Below, one piece after another: positions 1 through 9,706 of a stretch of 64,000 nt of DNA (position 1 is the stretch's first letter; the number at the start of each line of letters is the position of its first letter). The notes beneath the pieces are model-generated. The model was not told where the DNA came from. It made no database searches and saw nothing but the letters and a program-made list of their open reading frames with translations. Origin of the DNA: Synechococcus sp. NOUM97013 (lineage in GTDB: Bacteria; Cyanobacteriota; Cyanobacteriia; PCC-6307; Cyanobiaceae). The stretch spans positions 186,001 to 250,000 of the forward strand of contig NZ_CP047941.1 of NCBI RefSeq assembly GCF_014279815.1, in the 5' to 3' direction. A program made the position numbers and the translations under genes.

Positions 1-120
1 GAGGCTGGCTTCAAAGCGGCCGAGTGGTGCACTCAGCGGCAGATACAGGGCAATGGCCCAGAACAACCCACCGCTGAGTGTCGCTCCCTGCAGCAGCAGG
101 CCTGGGGTCTCATCGAACAT
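1..120 (-). CDS. N-terminal fragment of an unidentified membrane protein (cut by window edge)
   Basis: An open frame on the minus strand begins with ATG at position 120 and runs 40 codons to the window edge without a stop. The translated piece starts MFDETPGLLLQG and continues with a hydrophobic stretch (GGLFWAIALYLPLSAPLG) that looks like a membrane helix. It is transcribed away from the alpha/beta hydrolase, so the two genes are divergent. I do not recognise the family. The main support is protein-like composition and that it would explain the non-homologous 5' end of the neighbouring long frame. Too little is present to assign a role. Confidence 0.45.
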   Translation of the reverse strand, partial: MFDETPGLLLQGATLSGGLFWAIALYLPLSAPLGRFEASL

Positions 121-190
121 CGCAGCGCTGGTGGCCCGGCAGGGCGAAAGGAGGTTGAGCTGCCTAGCATCGCGCCCCCAAGCAGCAGTT

Positions 191-1123
191 GTGGTGAGCG
201 AGGCTCAGCAGTCCTGGTGGCAGTTCCAAGGTCATGCGGTGCATGGGCTCTGCGAAACGCCTGAGACCGGCCATCTGCAGCGTCCCGCGTTGCTGTTGGT
301 GCATGGTTTCGGGGCCTCTACTGATCACTGGCGGCACAACATTCCCGTGCTGGCACGCACCCACGAGGTGCACGCCATCGATCTGCTCGGATTCGGGCGC
401 AGTGCTAAACCCGCAGGTCTGGCCTACGGCGGAGCGCTCTGGCGTGACCAGCTGGTGACCTATGTGCGCGAATGCATCGGACGCCCCACGGTGATCGCCG
501 GCAACTCCCTGGGGGGCTTTGCAGCCCTGGCGGCGGGGGCGGCTCTGGGGGATCACGCTGCTGGTGTTGTGCTGCTCAATGCTGCAGGTCCCTTCAGCGA
601 CGAGCAGTCGGCAACGCCGGAGGGCTGGGGGGCGATCGCTCGCCGGACCATTGGCACTGCGCTGCTCAAAAGCCCCGTGCTGCAGCGGCTTCTGTTTGAG
701 AACCTGCGCCGTCCTGCCACGATCCGGCGCACGCTCAATCAGGTGTATATCGATAAAACCAACGTGGACGACTGGTTGGTGGAGTCGATCCGACGTCCTT
801 CGCTCGACCCCGGTGCCTTCGGCGTGTTCCGCACCGTGTTCGACATTCCCCGGGGGCAGCCCCTCGATGAGCTGTTCGCTGGCCTCTCCGCACCGCTGCT
901 ATTGCTTTGGGGCATCCGCGATCCATGGATCAACGCCGCGGGGCGCCGCTCCAGCTTCCAGCGTCATGCACCGGAAGCCACCACGGAAGTGGTGCTGGAG
1001 GCTGGCCACTGTCCCCATGACGAGGTGCCTGAGCAAGTGAATGCTGCCTTGGCGTCCTGGCTGGAGTCCCTGGAGGCCTCGCCCGTCAGCCCGAACACAT
1101 CCAACCTGGAGCCTTCCCTGTAA
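191..1123 (+). CDS. alpha/beta-fold hydrolase
   Basis: The product is a probable soluble alpha/beta hydrolase of about 310 residues. Visible family marks are the oxyanion-hole HGFG, the nucleophile elbow GNSLGG, an acid position in GIRDPW and a late catalytic histidine in EAGHCPHDE, in the usual order. Substrate is unknown; cyanobacterial members of this family are often simply annotated as hydrolases. The frame stays open to an ATG at 53, but recognisable similarity begins only around WWQFQGHAVHG. The region before it overlaps a plausible divergent gene, so I prefer GTG at 191 (or 194). No strong ribosome binding site decides this. The next gene follows on the same strand after about 35 bp. 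Confidence 0.85.
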   Translation: MVSEAQQSWWQFQGHAVHGLCETPETGHLQRPALLLVHGFGASTDHWRHNIPVLARTHEVHAIDLLGFGRSAKPAGLAYGGALWRDQLVTYVRECIGRPTVIAGNSLGGFAALAAGAALGDHAAGVVLLNAAGPFSDEQSATPEGWGAIARRTIGTALLKSPVLQRLLFENLRRPATIRRTLNQVYIDKTNVDDWLVESIRRPSLDPGAFGVFRTVFDIPRGQPLDELFAGLSAPLLLLWGIRDPWINAAGRRSSFQRHAPEATTEVVLEAGHCPHDEVPEQVNAALASWLESLEASPVSPNTSNLEPSL

Positions 1124-1159
1124 TTTCTGGCCAGTCTTGGGGTTGCCGGTCCTGTGGCC

Positions 1160-2017
1160 ATGACCTTCCGTCAGCAGTCAGCTCCCTATGCCCACTGGGA
1201 GTTTGTGCACCCCACCAGTGGTGATCGCCTGCGGGTGGTGCCCGAGCGTGGTGGCCTGGTAACGGAGTGGCGCTGCAACGAACGCGAGATTCTTTACCTC
1301 GACCAGGAGCGCTTCGCCGATCCCAGCAAGAGCGTTCGCGGTGGCATCCCCGTGCTGTTCCCGATCTGCGGCAACCTGCCCGGCGATCGTTTGCCGCTGG
1401 CCAGTGGCGATGTCACCCTCAAGCAGCACGGGTTTGCTCGTGACTTGCCATGGAGCATCGCCTTGCTCGACGACCAGAGCGGTGTTCAGCTCACGCTGAA
1501 GGCCAGCGCGGAGACGCTGGCGGCCTACCCCTTTCACTTTGAGGTGGTGATGGCCATTCGCCCCCAAAGCGATGCTCTTGAGATCGTCACCACCATCCAC
1601 AACCAGTCCGAGGCCGGTCGTGAGCCGATGCCCTTCAGCTTCGGCTTGCATCCCTATTTCAATGTGTCGGACCTGGGCCGGACCCGCTTTGAGGGGCTGG
1701 CCCCCCGTTGCCTGAACCATCTGGAGATGGCTGAAGCAGACACCGCTGATCAGCTGGGCCGCTTGCCGGAGGGCGTGGACTTCCTCACCCGCCCCGCCGG
1801 TCCGGTGACCCTGGTGGATGAACTTGCCGGCACCCGCCTGCAGCTGGACCATCAAGCGCCCATGGATCTCACCGTGGTGTGGACCGAGCCGCCGCGCGCC
1901 ATGGTCTGTCTGGAGCCCTGGACCGGGCCGCGCCAGGCCTTGATCAGTGGTGATCGCAAATTGGAGCTGGCCGCCGGCCAGAGCACCACGCTGCGTTGCC
2001 ACTATCGGGTGAGCTGA
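1160..2017 (+). CDS. aldose 1-epimerase / hexose-6-phosphate mutarotase-like protein
   Basis: This 285-residue protein belongs to the galactose mutarotase-like fold, which interconverts anomers of hexoses or hexose 6-phosphates. The fold signature is seen in GGIPVLFPICGN, QHGFARDLPW (catalytic-type His), FGLHPYF (second His) and EPWTGPRQA (general-base Glu). The pattern resembles the YeaD-type hexose-6-phosphate mutarotases more than classical GalM. A GTG at 1154 is in frame two codons upstream of the ATG chosen here. It follows the hydrolase on the same strand and converges on glcE, with only 6 bp between the stop codons. Confidence 0.88.
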   Translation: MTFRQQSAPYAHWEFVHPTSGDRLRVVPERGGLVTEWRCNEREILYLDQERFADPSKSVRGGIPVLFPICGNLPGDRLPLASGDVTLKQHGFARDLPWSIALLDDQSGVQLTLKASAETLAAYPFHFEVVMAIRPQSDALEIVTTIHNQSEAGREPMPFSFGLHPYFNVSDLGRTRFEGLAPRCLNHLEMAEADTADQLGRLPEGVDFLTRPAGPVTLVDELAGTRLQLDHQAPMDLTVVWTEPPRAMVCLEPWTGPRQALISGDRKLELAAGQSTTLRCHYRVS

Positions 2018-2023
2018 GGGCTC

Positions 2024-3253
2024 TCAGCCCAAGGGGGCTGCGACGCCGGGCAGGCGACCACGGGCCAGCTGATGCTGGGGATCGAACTGGCGTTTGACCG
2101 CTGCGATCACAGCTTTCGATGGGGCATCCAGCCACGCCGGCAGCTGTTCGTTGTCTGGCGTGGGGGCTGGTTGTTTCAGCACGGTCATCTCACCGCCCAG
2201 CTCGAGCACCCGTTGGCGCAGGGCCTGCACCTGGGCAGCGGAACTGACCGCCTCGCCGCTCTGCCAGGCTTCACCGCTGCCACGGCCCGCCGCCAGCCGC
2301 CAGTGCCACCCCTGTAACTGCTGGCAGGCCTCACTGGTGAGCAGCTCGGCGCAGCGCGCCGGGGGTAGGCAGAGGCGCAGCAGCCATGTTGTGGGTGGGT
2401 CGATGCTGATTGGGTCGGGGATGGCCTCAGCCCAGCTCTGTGGCCTGGTTGTCAGACCAGCTTCGGCGGCCAGGCGAGCGATCGGATCGAGCTGATCCTG
2501 CACCGCCGCATCGCTAATGCTGGCCACCCCCAGTTGCAAGCAGCAGTCGCCTGTGTCAGTGCGTTCCCAGTCGATCCAGTCGGGGGTGAAACCGCTGCCC
2601 ACCACCGTGGCGCGCACCGATTCGAGCTGATGGGCTGTGCCGCGGATCAACAGCGCACGGCGGTGATGGCGCAACGGCTGCACCCGCAGGGTGACCTCCG
2701 TGATCAGCGCCAGGCTGCCCCAGCTGCCGCAGAGCAGGCGCATCAGGTCGTAGCCCGCCACGTTCTTCACCACCCGGCCGCCGGCATGGGCGGCGACGCC
2801 GTCGCCCCGCAGCAGGCCGATGCCGATCAGCTGATCGCGCACACCCATGTGCCGCTGCCGCAGGCTTCCGGACAGTCCACGGGCCACCAGCCCGCCCACC
2901 GTGCCTCCACTGGTGGGTGTCTGGATGCAGCTTCCCCAGGGCCAGTCCACCGGCAGCCACTGCTGCTGTTCCGCCAGCAGGCGCTGCAGCTCCATCAGCG
3001 GCAGGCCGGCTTGCACCGTGATCGTCAGGTCATCCACCGCATGGTCGATCACCCCCTTGAGGTGTTGCACGCTGAGGCTCGGACCCGCGTTCTGCAGGGG
3101 GGCACTCCAGTCCAGGCGCGTGGCCAGTCCTGCCGGGGTCCAGGCTTGGCCGTCGCTGTGCAGCTGTCGCACCAACGTCCTCAGCTCGGCGTCAGTGTCC
3201 GGCAGCAACAGCGTTTCGGCGCGGGCGTCAGCGATGGTGGGCAGGGGATGCAC
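2024..3253 (-). CDS. glcE: glycolate dehydrogenase/oxidase FAD-binding subunit GlcE
   Basis: GlcE is the second flavin-type subunit of glycolate dehydrogenase, which oxidises photorespiratory glycolate to glyoxylate and passes electrons towards the respiratory chain. The protein is about 409 residues. The first half shows an FAD-binding type 4 (PCMH) domain, with TPTSGGTVGGLVARG and the diagnostic GGRVVKNVAGYDLMRL. The C-terminal part is the variable GlcE region. The start is a GTG at 3253. The partner GlcF is encoded on the same strand 1.5 kb away at 4771-6129, separated by an oppositely oriented sugar-kinase gene. The start codon lies only 14 bp from that kinase's start, so its promoter must lie inside the kinase gene or the true start differs slightly. 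Confidence 0.9.
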   Translation of the reverse strand: MHPLPTIADARAETLLLPDTDAELRTLVRQLHSDGQAWTPAGLATRLDWSAPLQNAGPSLSVQHLKGVIDHAVDDLTITVQAGLPLMELQRLLAEQQQWLPVDWPWGSCIQTPTSGGTVGGLVARGLSGSLRQRHMGVRDQLIGIGLLRGDGVAAHAGGRVVKNVAGYDLMRLLCGSWGSLALITEVTLRVQPLRHHRRALLIRGTAHQLESVRATVVGSGFTPDWIDWERTDTGDCCLQLGVASISDAAVQDQLDPIARLAAEAGLTTRPQSWAEAIPDPISIDPPTTWLLRLCLPPARCAELLTSEACQQLQGWHWRLAAGRGSGEAWQSGEAVSSAAQVQALRQRVLELGGEMTVLKQPAPTPDNEQLPAWLDAPSKAVIAAVKRQFDPQHQLARGRLPGVAAPLG

Positions 3254-3267
3254 GGGATGATCGTGCC

Positions 3268-4743
3268 ATGACCATTGTTGTGATCGACGACGATCCCACC
3301 GGTTCGCAGACGGTGCACAGCTGCCCGTTGCTGCTGTGTTGGGATGTGGACACGCTGCGGCGGGGGTTGCGCCACCCCTCGCCGCTGCTGTTTGTGCTTG
3401 CTAACACCCGGGCCCTGCCGCCAGAGGCCGCTGCTGCCCGCAATCGCGAGATTGTGGCGGCTCTGGAGCAGGCGCTTCAGCACGAGGGCCTCGACCCCAG
3501 AGATCTGGTGCTGGTGAGTCGGGGTGATTCCACCCTGCGGGGCCATGGCGTGCTGGAGCCGCAGGTGCTGGCGCAGGAACTGGCCGGTCGCTTCGGGCCT
3601 GTGCAGGCCACGTTGCATGTGCCGGCGTTTCTCTCCGGCGGCCGCACCACCGTTGATGGCGAGCATCGGCTCCACGGCCAACCGGTGCACACCACCCCCT
3701 TCGCTCGCGATGGCAGTTTCGGCTTCAGCACCAGTCAGCTGGATGCCTGGCTGGAGGAGAAAAGCGCAGGGGCGATTCCGGCTGATTCAGTACTGCGACT
3801 GACGGGAGAGCAGCTTTCGTGCGCCGCTGCGGCACGGCACCAGGATGCGGCGGCGGCGGAGCCTTTTCAGGCGTTGGTGGCCTGGCTGCAGGCACTGGAT
3901 GGCAATCAACCGGTGGTGGTGGATGCGGAGCACCAGGAGCAGCTGGATGCCCTGGGGGCTGCCGTGTCGGCGTTGCAGGGACAGCGACGGTTTCTGTTTC
4001 GTTCCGCTGCGAGCCTGATCAATGGCCTGGTGGATGGTGGGGGCGAACCCCTGGGTCCGCAGCCCCTGGATGCTGAAGGTCTGGCGGCCCTGCGGCGCTG
4101 TGATCCTGCAGGGCAGCCTCTCCCCGGTTTGGTGCTGGTGGGATCCCATGTGCCCTTGGCCGATCAACAGCTGGAGACGTTGCTGTCGGATCCCCGCTGC
4201 GAGGGGCTGGAGCTGCCCGTGGCCCGCATCGCTCGGGTGCTGGAGGGCGGCACTCCGGATCTGCTGCTGGCCGATTTGGAGCGTGAATGGCAGGCGCGCC
4301 TGCGGCAGCTGCTGGCCGATGGCCGGACGCCGGTGCTGTTCACCAGTCGCGGCGAGCTGCGCTTTGGAGAGGGAGCCCAAGCCGATCGGCGTCGTCTGGC
4401 CTTTGGCATGGATTTGGCTCGACTGATGGCACGGCTCGCCGCCGCTTGCGTGCCGCAGCTCGGCTACCTGATCAGCAAAGGGGGAATCACCACCGGCACC
4501 CTGCTGGCGGAGGGGCTTGGCCTGGGCGCGGTGCAGCTGGAGGGGCAGCTGCTGCCGGGGTTGTCCCTGGTGCGGCCGTTGCTGTCTGGGGAGATGTCTG
4601 GGGAGTTATCCGCTGATTCCGCTCCGCTGTCGGATGTGCTGGCAGCGGATCTCGCGGGGCTGCCAATCCTCACCTTCCCGGGGAATCTCGGCGATGCCTC
4701 CACCTTGGCGCAGGCCTGGCGTCTGATGGATCGCGGCGTCTGA
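3268..4743 (+). CDS. four-carbon acid sugar kinase family protein (DUF1537/YgbK/OtnK-like)
   Basis: The 491-residue product resembles the two-domain four-carbon acid sugar kinases, which phosphorylate compounds such as threonate, erythronate or 3-oxo-tetronate with ATP. The N-terminal domain opens with VIDDDPTGSQTVHSC (D7-D9) and carries the substrate-binding signature SRGDSTLRGH at residues 84-93. The C-terminal nucleotide-binding domain shows YLISKGGITTG near residue 403 and PGNLGDAST near 471-478. Its position between glcE and glcF, on the opposite strand, suggests but does not prove a role near two- to four-carbon acid metabolism. The substrate cannot be read from sequence. Partner genes common elsewhere (PdxA2-type dehydrogenase, aldolase) are not next to it. 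Confidence 0.85.
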   Translation: MTIVVIDDDPTGSQTVHSCPLLLCWDVDTLRRGLRHPSPLLFVLANTRALPPEAAAARNREIVAALEQALQHEGLDPRDLVLVSRGDSTLRGHGVLEPQVLAQELAGRFGPVQATLHVPAFLSGGRTTVDGEHRLHGQPVHTTPFARDGSFGFSTSQLDAWLEEKSAGAIPADSVLRLTGEQLSCAAAARHQDAAAAEPFQALVAWLQALDGNQPVVVDAEHQEQLDALGAAVSALQGQRRFLFRSAASLINGLVDGGGEPLGPQPLDAEGLAALRRCDPAGQPLPGLVLVGSHVPLADQQLETLLSDPRCEGLELPVARIARVLEGGTPDLLLADLEREWQARLRQLLADGRTPVLFTSRGELRFGEGAQADRRRLAFGMDLARLMARLAAACVPQLGYLISKGGITTGTLLAEGLGLGAVQLEGQLLPGLSLVRPLLSGEMSGELSADSAPLSDVLAADLAGLPILTFPGNLGDASTLAQAWRLMDRGV

Positions 4744-4770
4744 TGGCGTTGTGCCTGGGTTGGATGCGGC

Positions 4771-6129
4771 CTAGGCCGAGATCAGTTGGGCGCTGTGGGC
4801 CAGCAGTTCCATCGGGTGACGCACCGTTGCCGCCACTTGGCTGTCCTCCAGATGCCGGCGCAGCTGCAGGGTGCAACCGATGTTGGCGCTGGCGATCAGC
4901 TCGGCTCCGGTGCCGCTGAGGTCGTCGACCTTGATGCGCCCCAGTTCCCCTGCTTCCTCTGGTTGCACCAGGTTGTAGATGCCGGCACTGCCGCAGCAGA
5001 CCCCTGCCTCGGTGGCTTCGCGCAGCTGCAGATGGGGAATGGCCTGGAGCAGTTGCCGCGGCTGACCGGTGATGCCCTGGCCATGAATCATGTGACAGGC
5101 ATCGTGATACGCCACCGTCAGGGGGCGAGCGGCTGAGGCTGGGCTGCCATCGGCATGCTGGAGCGGCTGCAGAGAGGCCTGGAAGTCTGGATTTAAGCCC
5201 TGCTCCGCCAGGAATTCGTGCACGTCCTGCACGGGGCAGACGAAGGAATTGGTTCTGTCGCCAAGGATTTCGCCATAGGCCTTGAGGGTGTGGCCGCAGC
5301 CGGAGGCTGCCACCAGCACGGCATCGAGTGGTTCTGCGCCGCCGGCGTGCTCGAAGCGTTGCACCAGGTCCGCCGCTAGCTCCCGGGTCTGCTCCATCTG
5401 CCCCTGGTGATGGCTTGCGGCTCCGCAGCAGCCCTGCTCCTTGGGAATCACCACCTCGAAGCCGTTGGCCTGCAGCACTGCCAGCGTGGCGGCATTCACC
5501 GCCGGGTCAAAACAGCGTTGCACGCAGCCGAGCACCAGCCCCACCCGGCCGCGGCGTGCACCGACAGCCGGGTTCACAGGGGCGAAGCGATCGGCGAATC
5601 CTTCTCCTGCAAGCGGTGGTAGCAGTGCCTCCATCGCCTCCAGCTGGGGGCCGAGCAGCTTCAGGGCACCGCTGTTGCGGGCCAGCTTCTGCAGTGGTGT
5701 GCCGGCGTAGGCGCGCAGGGGGGTGAGCAGGGCACGCAGCCGTCTGGGATAGGGCAACACCGTCAGCAGCAGCTTGCGGAAGCTGGTCTGCCAGGGAGTG
5801 CGCAGTTCTGGCTGATTGAGACGGGGCCGGGTGGCTTCGATCAGCTGGTCGTAACGCACGCCGGAGGGGCAGGCGCTCACGCAGGCAAAGCAGCCCAGGC
5901 AGCTGTCGAAATGCCCCGCCACCGTGGCGTTCATCTCCAGCTCACCGGCTGCGATGGCCTTGAGGGTGTGGATGCGGCCACGGGGGGAATCCATCTCTGT
6001 GCCCAGCACGCGGTAGCTGGCACAGGTGGGCAGGCAGAAGCCGCAGTGCACGCAGGGATCGGTGACCCCCTCCGGCAGGCCAGGGAGCGTAGTGGTTGCG
6101 GGCTCGGCGCTACGGGGCTTGCTCATCAT
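4771..6129 (-). CDS. glcF: glycolate dehydrogenase/oxidase iron-sulfur subunit GlcF
   Basis: GlcF is the electron-transfer subunit of glycolate dehydrogenase. Two 4Fe-4S binding motifs are complete: C26, C29, C32 and C36 (in PCVHCGFCLPTC), and C77, C80, C83 and C87 (in CLGCFACVSACP). Two CCG-type cysteine-rich domains follow, seen as EQGCCGAASHHQGQ and AGVCCGSAGIYNLVQ. Length (452 residues) is normal. The first two codons are both ATG, so the start is 6129 or 6126. It is on the same strand as glcE but separated from it by a convergent sugar-kinase gene. The catalytic subunit glcD is not in this window. A 12-bp perfect palindrome (CGGCCTAGGCCG, 4767-4778) covers its stop codon. Confidence 0.93.
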   Translation of the reverse strand: MMSKPRSAEPATTTLPGLPEGVTDPCVHCGFCLPTCASYRVLGTEMDSPRGRIHTLKAIAAGELEMNATVAGHFDSCLGCFACVSACPSGVRYDQLIEATRPRLNQPELRTPWQTSFRKLLLTVLPYPRRLRALLTPLRAYAGTPLQKLARNSGALKLLGPQLEAMEALLPPLAGEGFADRFAPVNPAVGARRGRVGLVLGCVQRCFDPAVNAATLAVLQANGFEVVIPKEQGCCGAASHHQGQMEQTRELAADLVQRFEHAGGAEPLDAVLVAASGCGHTLKAYGEILGDRTNSFVCPVQDVHEFLAEQGLNPDFQASLQPLQHADGSPASAARPLTVAYHDACHMIHGQGITGQPRQLLQAIPHLQLREATEAGVCCGSAGIYNLVQPEEAGELGRIKVDDLSGTGAELIASANIGCTLQLRRHLEDSQVAATVRHPMELLAHSAQLISA

Positions 6130-6205
6130 CTGAGTCTGGCTCTGTCAGCCCATTGCCGGCTGGACTGAACAAGCAATCGTTGTTGGTTGAGATGTCGAAT
6201 GAATC

Positions 6206-8050
6206 TCACTCCTGAAGGGCTGTGATTCTTCGGATGATCCCGGTGCGATCGCTCGAGTTGTGCCGATAGATCAACTCCGTCTTGTAGTTGTGCAGGATGG
6301 GCTCGATGAGATCAATGCTTTTATCAAGGTTTGCGATGAGATCGCCTACTTTTGGTGTGTAAATTGAATCTTTTTTTGCGCCTCTAGCTACGGTGAATTT
6401 TTTGCTAATAGGGTTGTATTCAATGAGTGATTTGTAGGGTATTTGATCTAGGTTGTCCTTGTGATTCGAAAATCTTGACTTTTTGCTGATAATAATATTG
6501 ACATCATCGCCTGATTCGCGTATTTCAGTGCTGACTTGCCGGAGTTTTTCGTAGGTTGATTGAATGTAGCTTTGCTCTTGTTTTTGTTCAACGGCCATGC
6601 TTGTAAAAGTATTTTTAGAAGTCATATGATCTGCGCTGATTACAGCTGCAGAGGCGAGAATTGCGTAAATTGTCTTCTTTCTGTTTGTGAGTTCTTGTTG
6701 TTTGCCTTTCTCGACGAGTTCAATCCATGCCCAGGCAATGTTGATGGTGATAATGAGTTGAGCTGGGAGCGCAAGATAGCTGCCTGCATCAAATTCATAG
6801 GTTGCTGCAAGGGCGCTGATGTAGCCCAGCGCTGAGAGGTTAATCGCGTCAAGAAGGCAGAATCGAATCTTTCCTTTTGCGATCGCAATGGTGCGTGCTA
6901 TCGCAATGAGCGCAAAGATATAAGTGCGAAGATCAAAAAAGATTTTGTGCTCGGCGTCGATATTGTAAGCCCCTTCTAATCTGTAACTGCTTGGAATTAG
7001 AGCTAGGATGATGTAGCTGGTGATGAATAATAGTGAGAGGCTGCAAAGCCAATGTTCGAGTCGATGGCTTCGGTCGCTTGGTAAAGAGGCTTTAGGTTTG
7101 TTCTGTGACCGAAGACGATGGTTGATCTTGTCTGCGGTCCAAAGGCTTGCTGGCGGGATAATAAAGAGCAGAATGGCAATATCTTTGATAAAGATCCCGA
7201 TCAGTGCCCAAAGGAGGGTTTCGTAAAATGATGATGGACTATGCGTTTTGAGATGTCGCAGGTACGCATTGACGTACAGAATGAAGATTAGGCATAGCAA
7301 GCGCTCGCAATAAATGACATGAAAAAAAGCAGTTCCCGTTGAAGGGTGTATAAGTAGCAGCGCTGTGAGCAAAAGCACGGTTGAAGACTTTGCCTTGTGC
7401 TGCTCTCCTAGATTGTTGAGGAACTGCACGCTAAGTAGCACGATCCCGATCAGCTCTGCCGCGCTGAATAGCATCCACGTTTTAATGTAAATGGTGAACC
7501 AGCTCAGGATGTGAAGGTCTTGATGGGCAAGAGGGAAGAAACGATAGTCAGTCCGACGCATTGTCTCTGCGATGAAGTTTCCTCGTAGTGAGAAGTTGTC
7601 AAGAAAATTTCCTCGCATCACGTCTGGATACCAACCAAACATATCTTTGTAGAAATATGTTGTTCCTGAAATCATCGCCACTGTGTAAGCAGCGAATAGG
7701 GCTGTGGTGATTGGATTGTTGCGTATGAACTCCAGGCAGGATTTCACGGGGCCTGGAGAAGTGTGTTCGGTTTCTCGTGCCTCTAGTTGCCTGCTGATGA
7801 AAATTTTGCTGATCAGGTAACCCACTGCGATCAACAGCAAAATCAGCCAGATGTCATGGGTTAGTCCTTGGTATTGATAGCGAAGAGCTCTTCCTGATTT
7901 TGAATCTGGTGTGGGGAGAAAAGCTCTGTTCTGTTGCAACCATCCCCAGAGGGTCATGCCGATCGTGCTGACGAGGGTCAGTACGACCAGCAGTCTTCTT
8001 AGTGCAGGTGTCCTGCCGAGGCTTGTGCCAGCATCGAATTGATCACGCAT
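6206..8050 (-). CDS. unidentified polytopic membrane protein
   Basis: I do not recognise this 614-residue protein. It has a short basic N-terminus, then roughly ten or more hydrophobic segments spread over residues 20-460 (for example LLVVLTLVSTIGMTLWG and ILLFIIPPASLWTA). A largely soluble, lysine-rich C-terminal region of about 150 residues follows. The overall plan resembles GT-C-type glycosyltransferases or polysaccharide-assembly membrane proteins, but I see no diagnostic catalytic motif. Base and codon usage are visibly more AT-rich than glcF and icd on either side, which suggests acquisition from elsewhere. It stands alone, with about 75 bp to glcF and 143 bp to icd. Confidence 0.7.
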   Translation of the reverse strand: MRDQFDAGTSLGRTPALRRLLVVLTLVSTIGMTLWGWLQQNRAFLPTPDSKSGRALRYQYQGLTHDIWLILLLIAVGYLISKIFISRQLEARETEHTSPGPVKSCLEFIRNNPITTALFAAYTVAMISGTTYFYKDMFGWYPDVMRGNFLDNFSLRGNFIAETMRRTDYRFFPLAHQDLHILSWFTIYIKTWMLFSAAELIGIVLLSVQFLNNLGEQHKAKSSTVLLLTALLLIHPSTGTAFFHVIYCERLLCLIFILYVNAYLRHLKTHSPSSFYETLLWALIGIFIKDIAILLFIIPPASLWTADKINHRLRSQNKPKASLPSDRSHRLEHWLCSLSLLFITSYIILALIPSSYRLEGAYNIDAEHKIFFDLRTYIFALIAIARTIAIAKGKIRFCLLDAINLSALGYISALAATYEFDAGSYLALPAQLIITINIAWAWIELVEKGKQQELTNRKKTIYAILASAAVISADHMTSKNTFTSMAVEQKQEQSYIQSTYEKLRQVSTEIRESGDDVNIIISKKSRFSNHKDNLDQIPYKSLIEYNPISKKFTVARGAKKDSIYTPKVGDLIANLDKSIDLIEPILHNYKTELIYRHNSSDRTGIIRRITALQE

Positions 8051-8112
8051 GGCTCATTGGCGCCTAATTTATTTTGCTGTGCATGAAGCAACGAAGTCAC
8101 GGCACTTTGAAC

Positions 8113-8147
8113 CTCAAGACCGATGCAAATTTGATCGGTCTTTTGAG
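8113..8147 (-). terminator. stem-loop downstream of icd, probable terminator
   Basis: An inverted repeat has arms CTCAAGACCGAT (8113-8124) and ATCGGTCTTTTGAG (8134-8147). They pair over 12 bases with a 2-base bulge and a 9-base loop. It lies about 50 bp after the icd stop in the otherwise empty icd / membrane-protein interval. The loop side is AT-rich, but no long T run follows on the minus strand, so termination efficiency is uncertain. Confidence 0.5.
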
Positions 8148-8193
8148 CTGCTAGGCGTAAACATCGTCGTCTCGGGCTGCTGTTGTTGCCTGA

Positions 8194-9618
<1,425 letters not shown>

Positions 9619-9681
9619 TTCAGGGTTGCCGCTGAACGGAATCACGTTTTGCGAGCCTATGACTCAATGGGGGATCCTTAA

Positions 9682-9701
9682 AGGCAATCTGCTCTTTGCC
9701 T
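9682..9701 (+). other. small hairpin immediately upstream of the GT2 start
   Basis: AGGCAA (9682-9687) and TTGCCT (9696-9701) form a six-base stem with an eight-base loop, ending five bases before the ATG at 9707. The gene has no visible Shine-Dalgarno sequence in this space. The hairpin could affect initiation or be chance; a stem of this length is weak evidence. Confidence 0.25.
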
Positions 9702-9706
9702 GACCC

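Noticed and set aside
1178-2002. Long open frame on the minus strand opposite the mutarotase gene
   Set aside because: Its translation is Gln/His/Gly-rich and lacks any family pattern; the plus-strand frame has clear mutarotase motifs. It is a shadow caused by high GC content.
2018-2040. GC hairpins at the mutarotase/glcE convergent junction (GGGCT-AGCCC, CAGCCC-GGGCTG)
   Set aside because: Short, mutually exclusive stems without a T run; cannot be called a terminator with confidence.
2534-3271. 245-codon plus-strand frame opposite glcE
   Set aside because: Composition is biased (His, Gln, Ala) and it overlaps a well supported glcE gene and the kinase start; antisense shadow.
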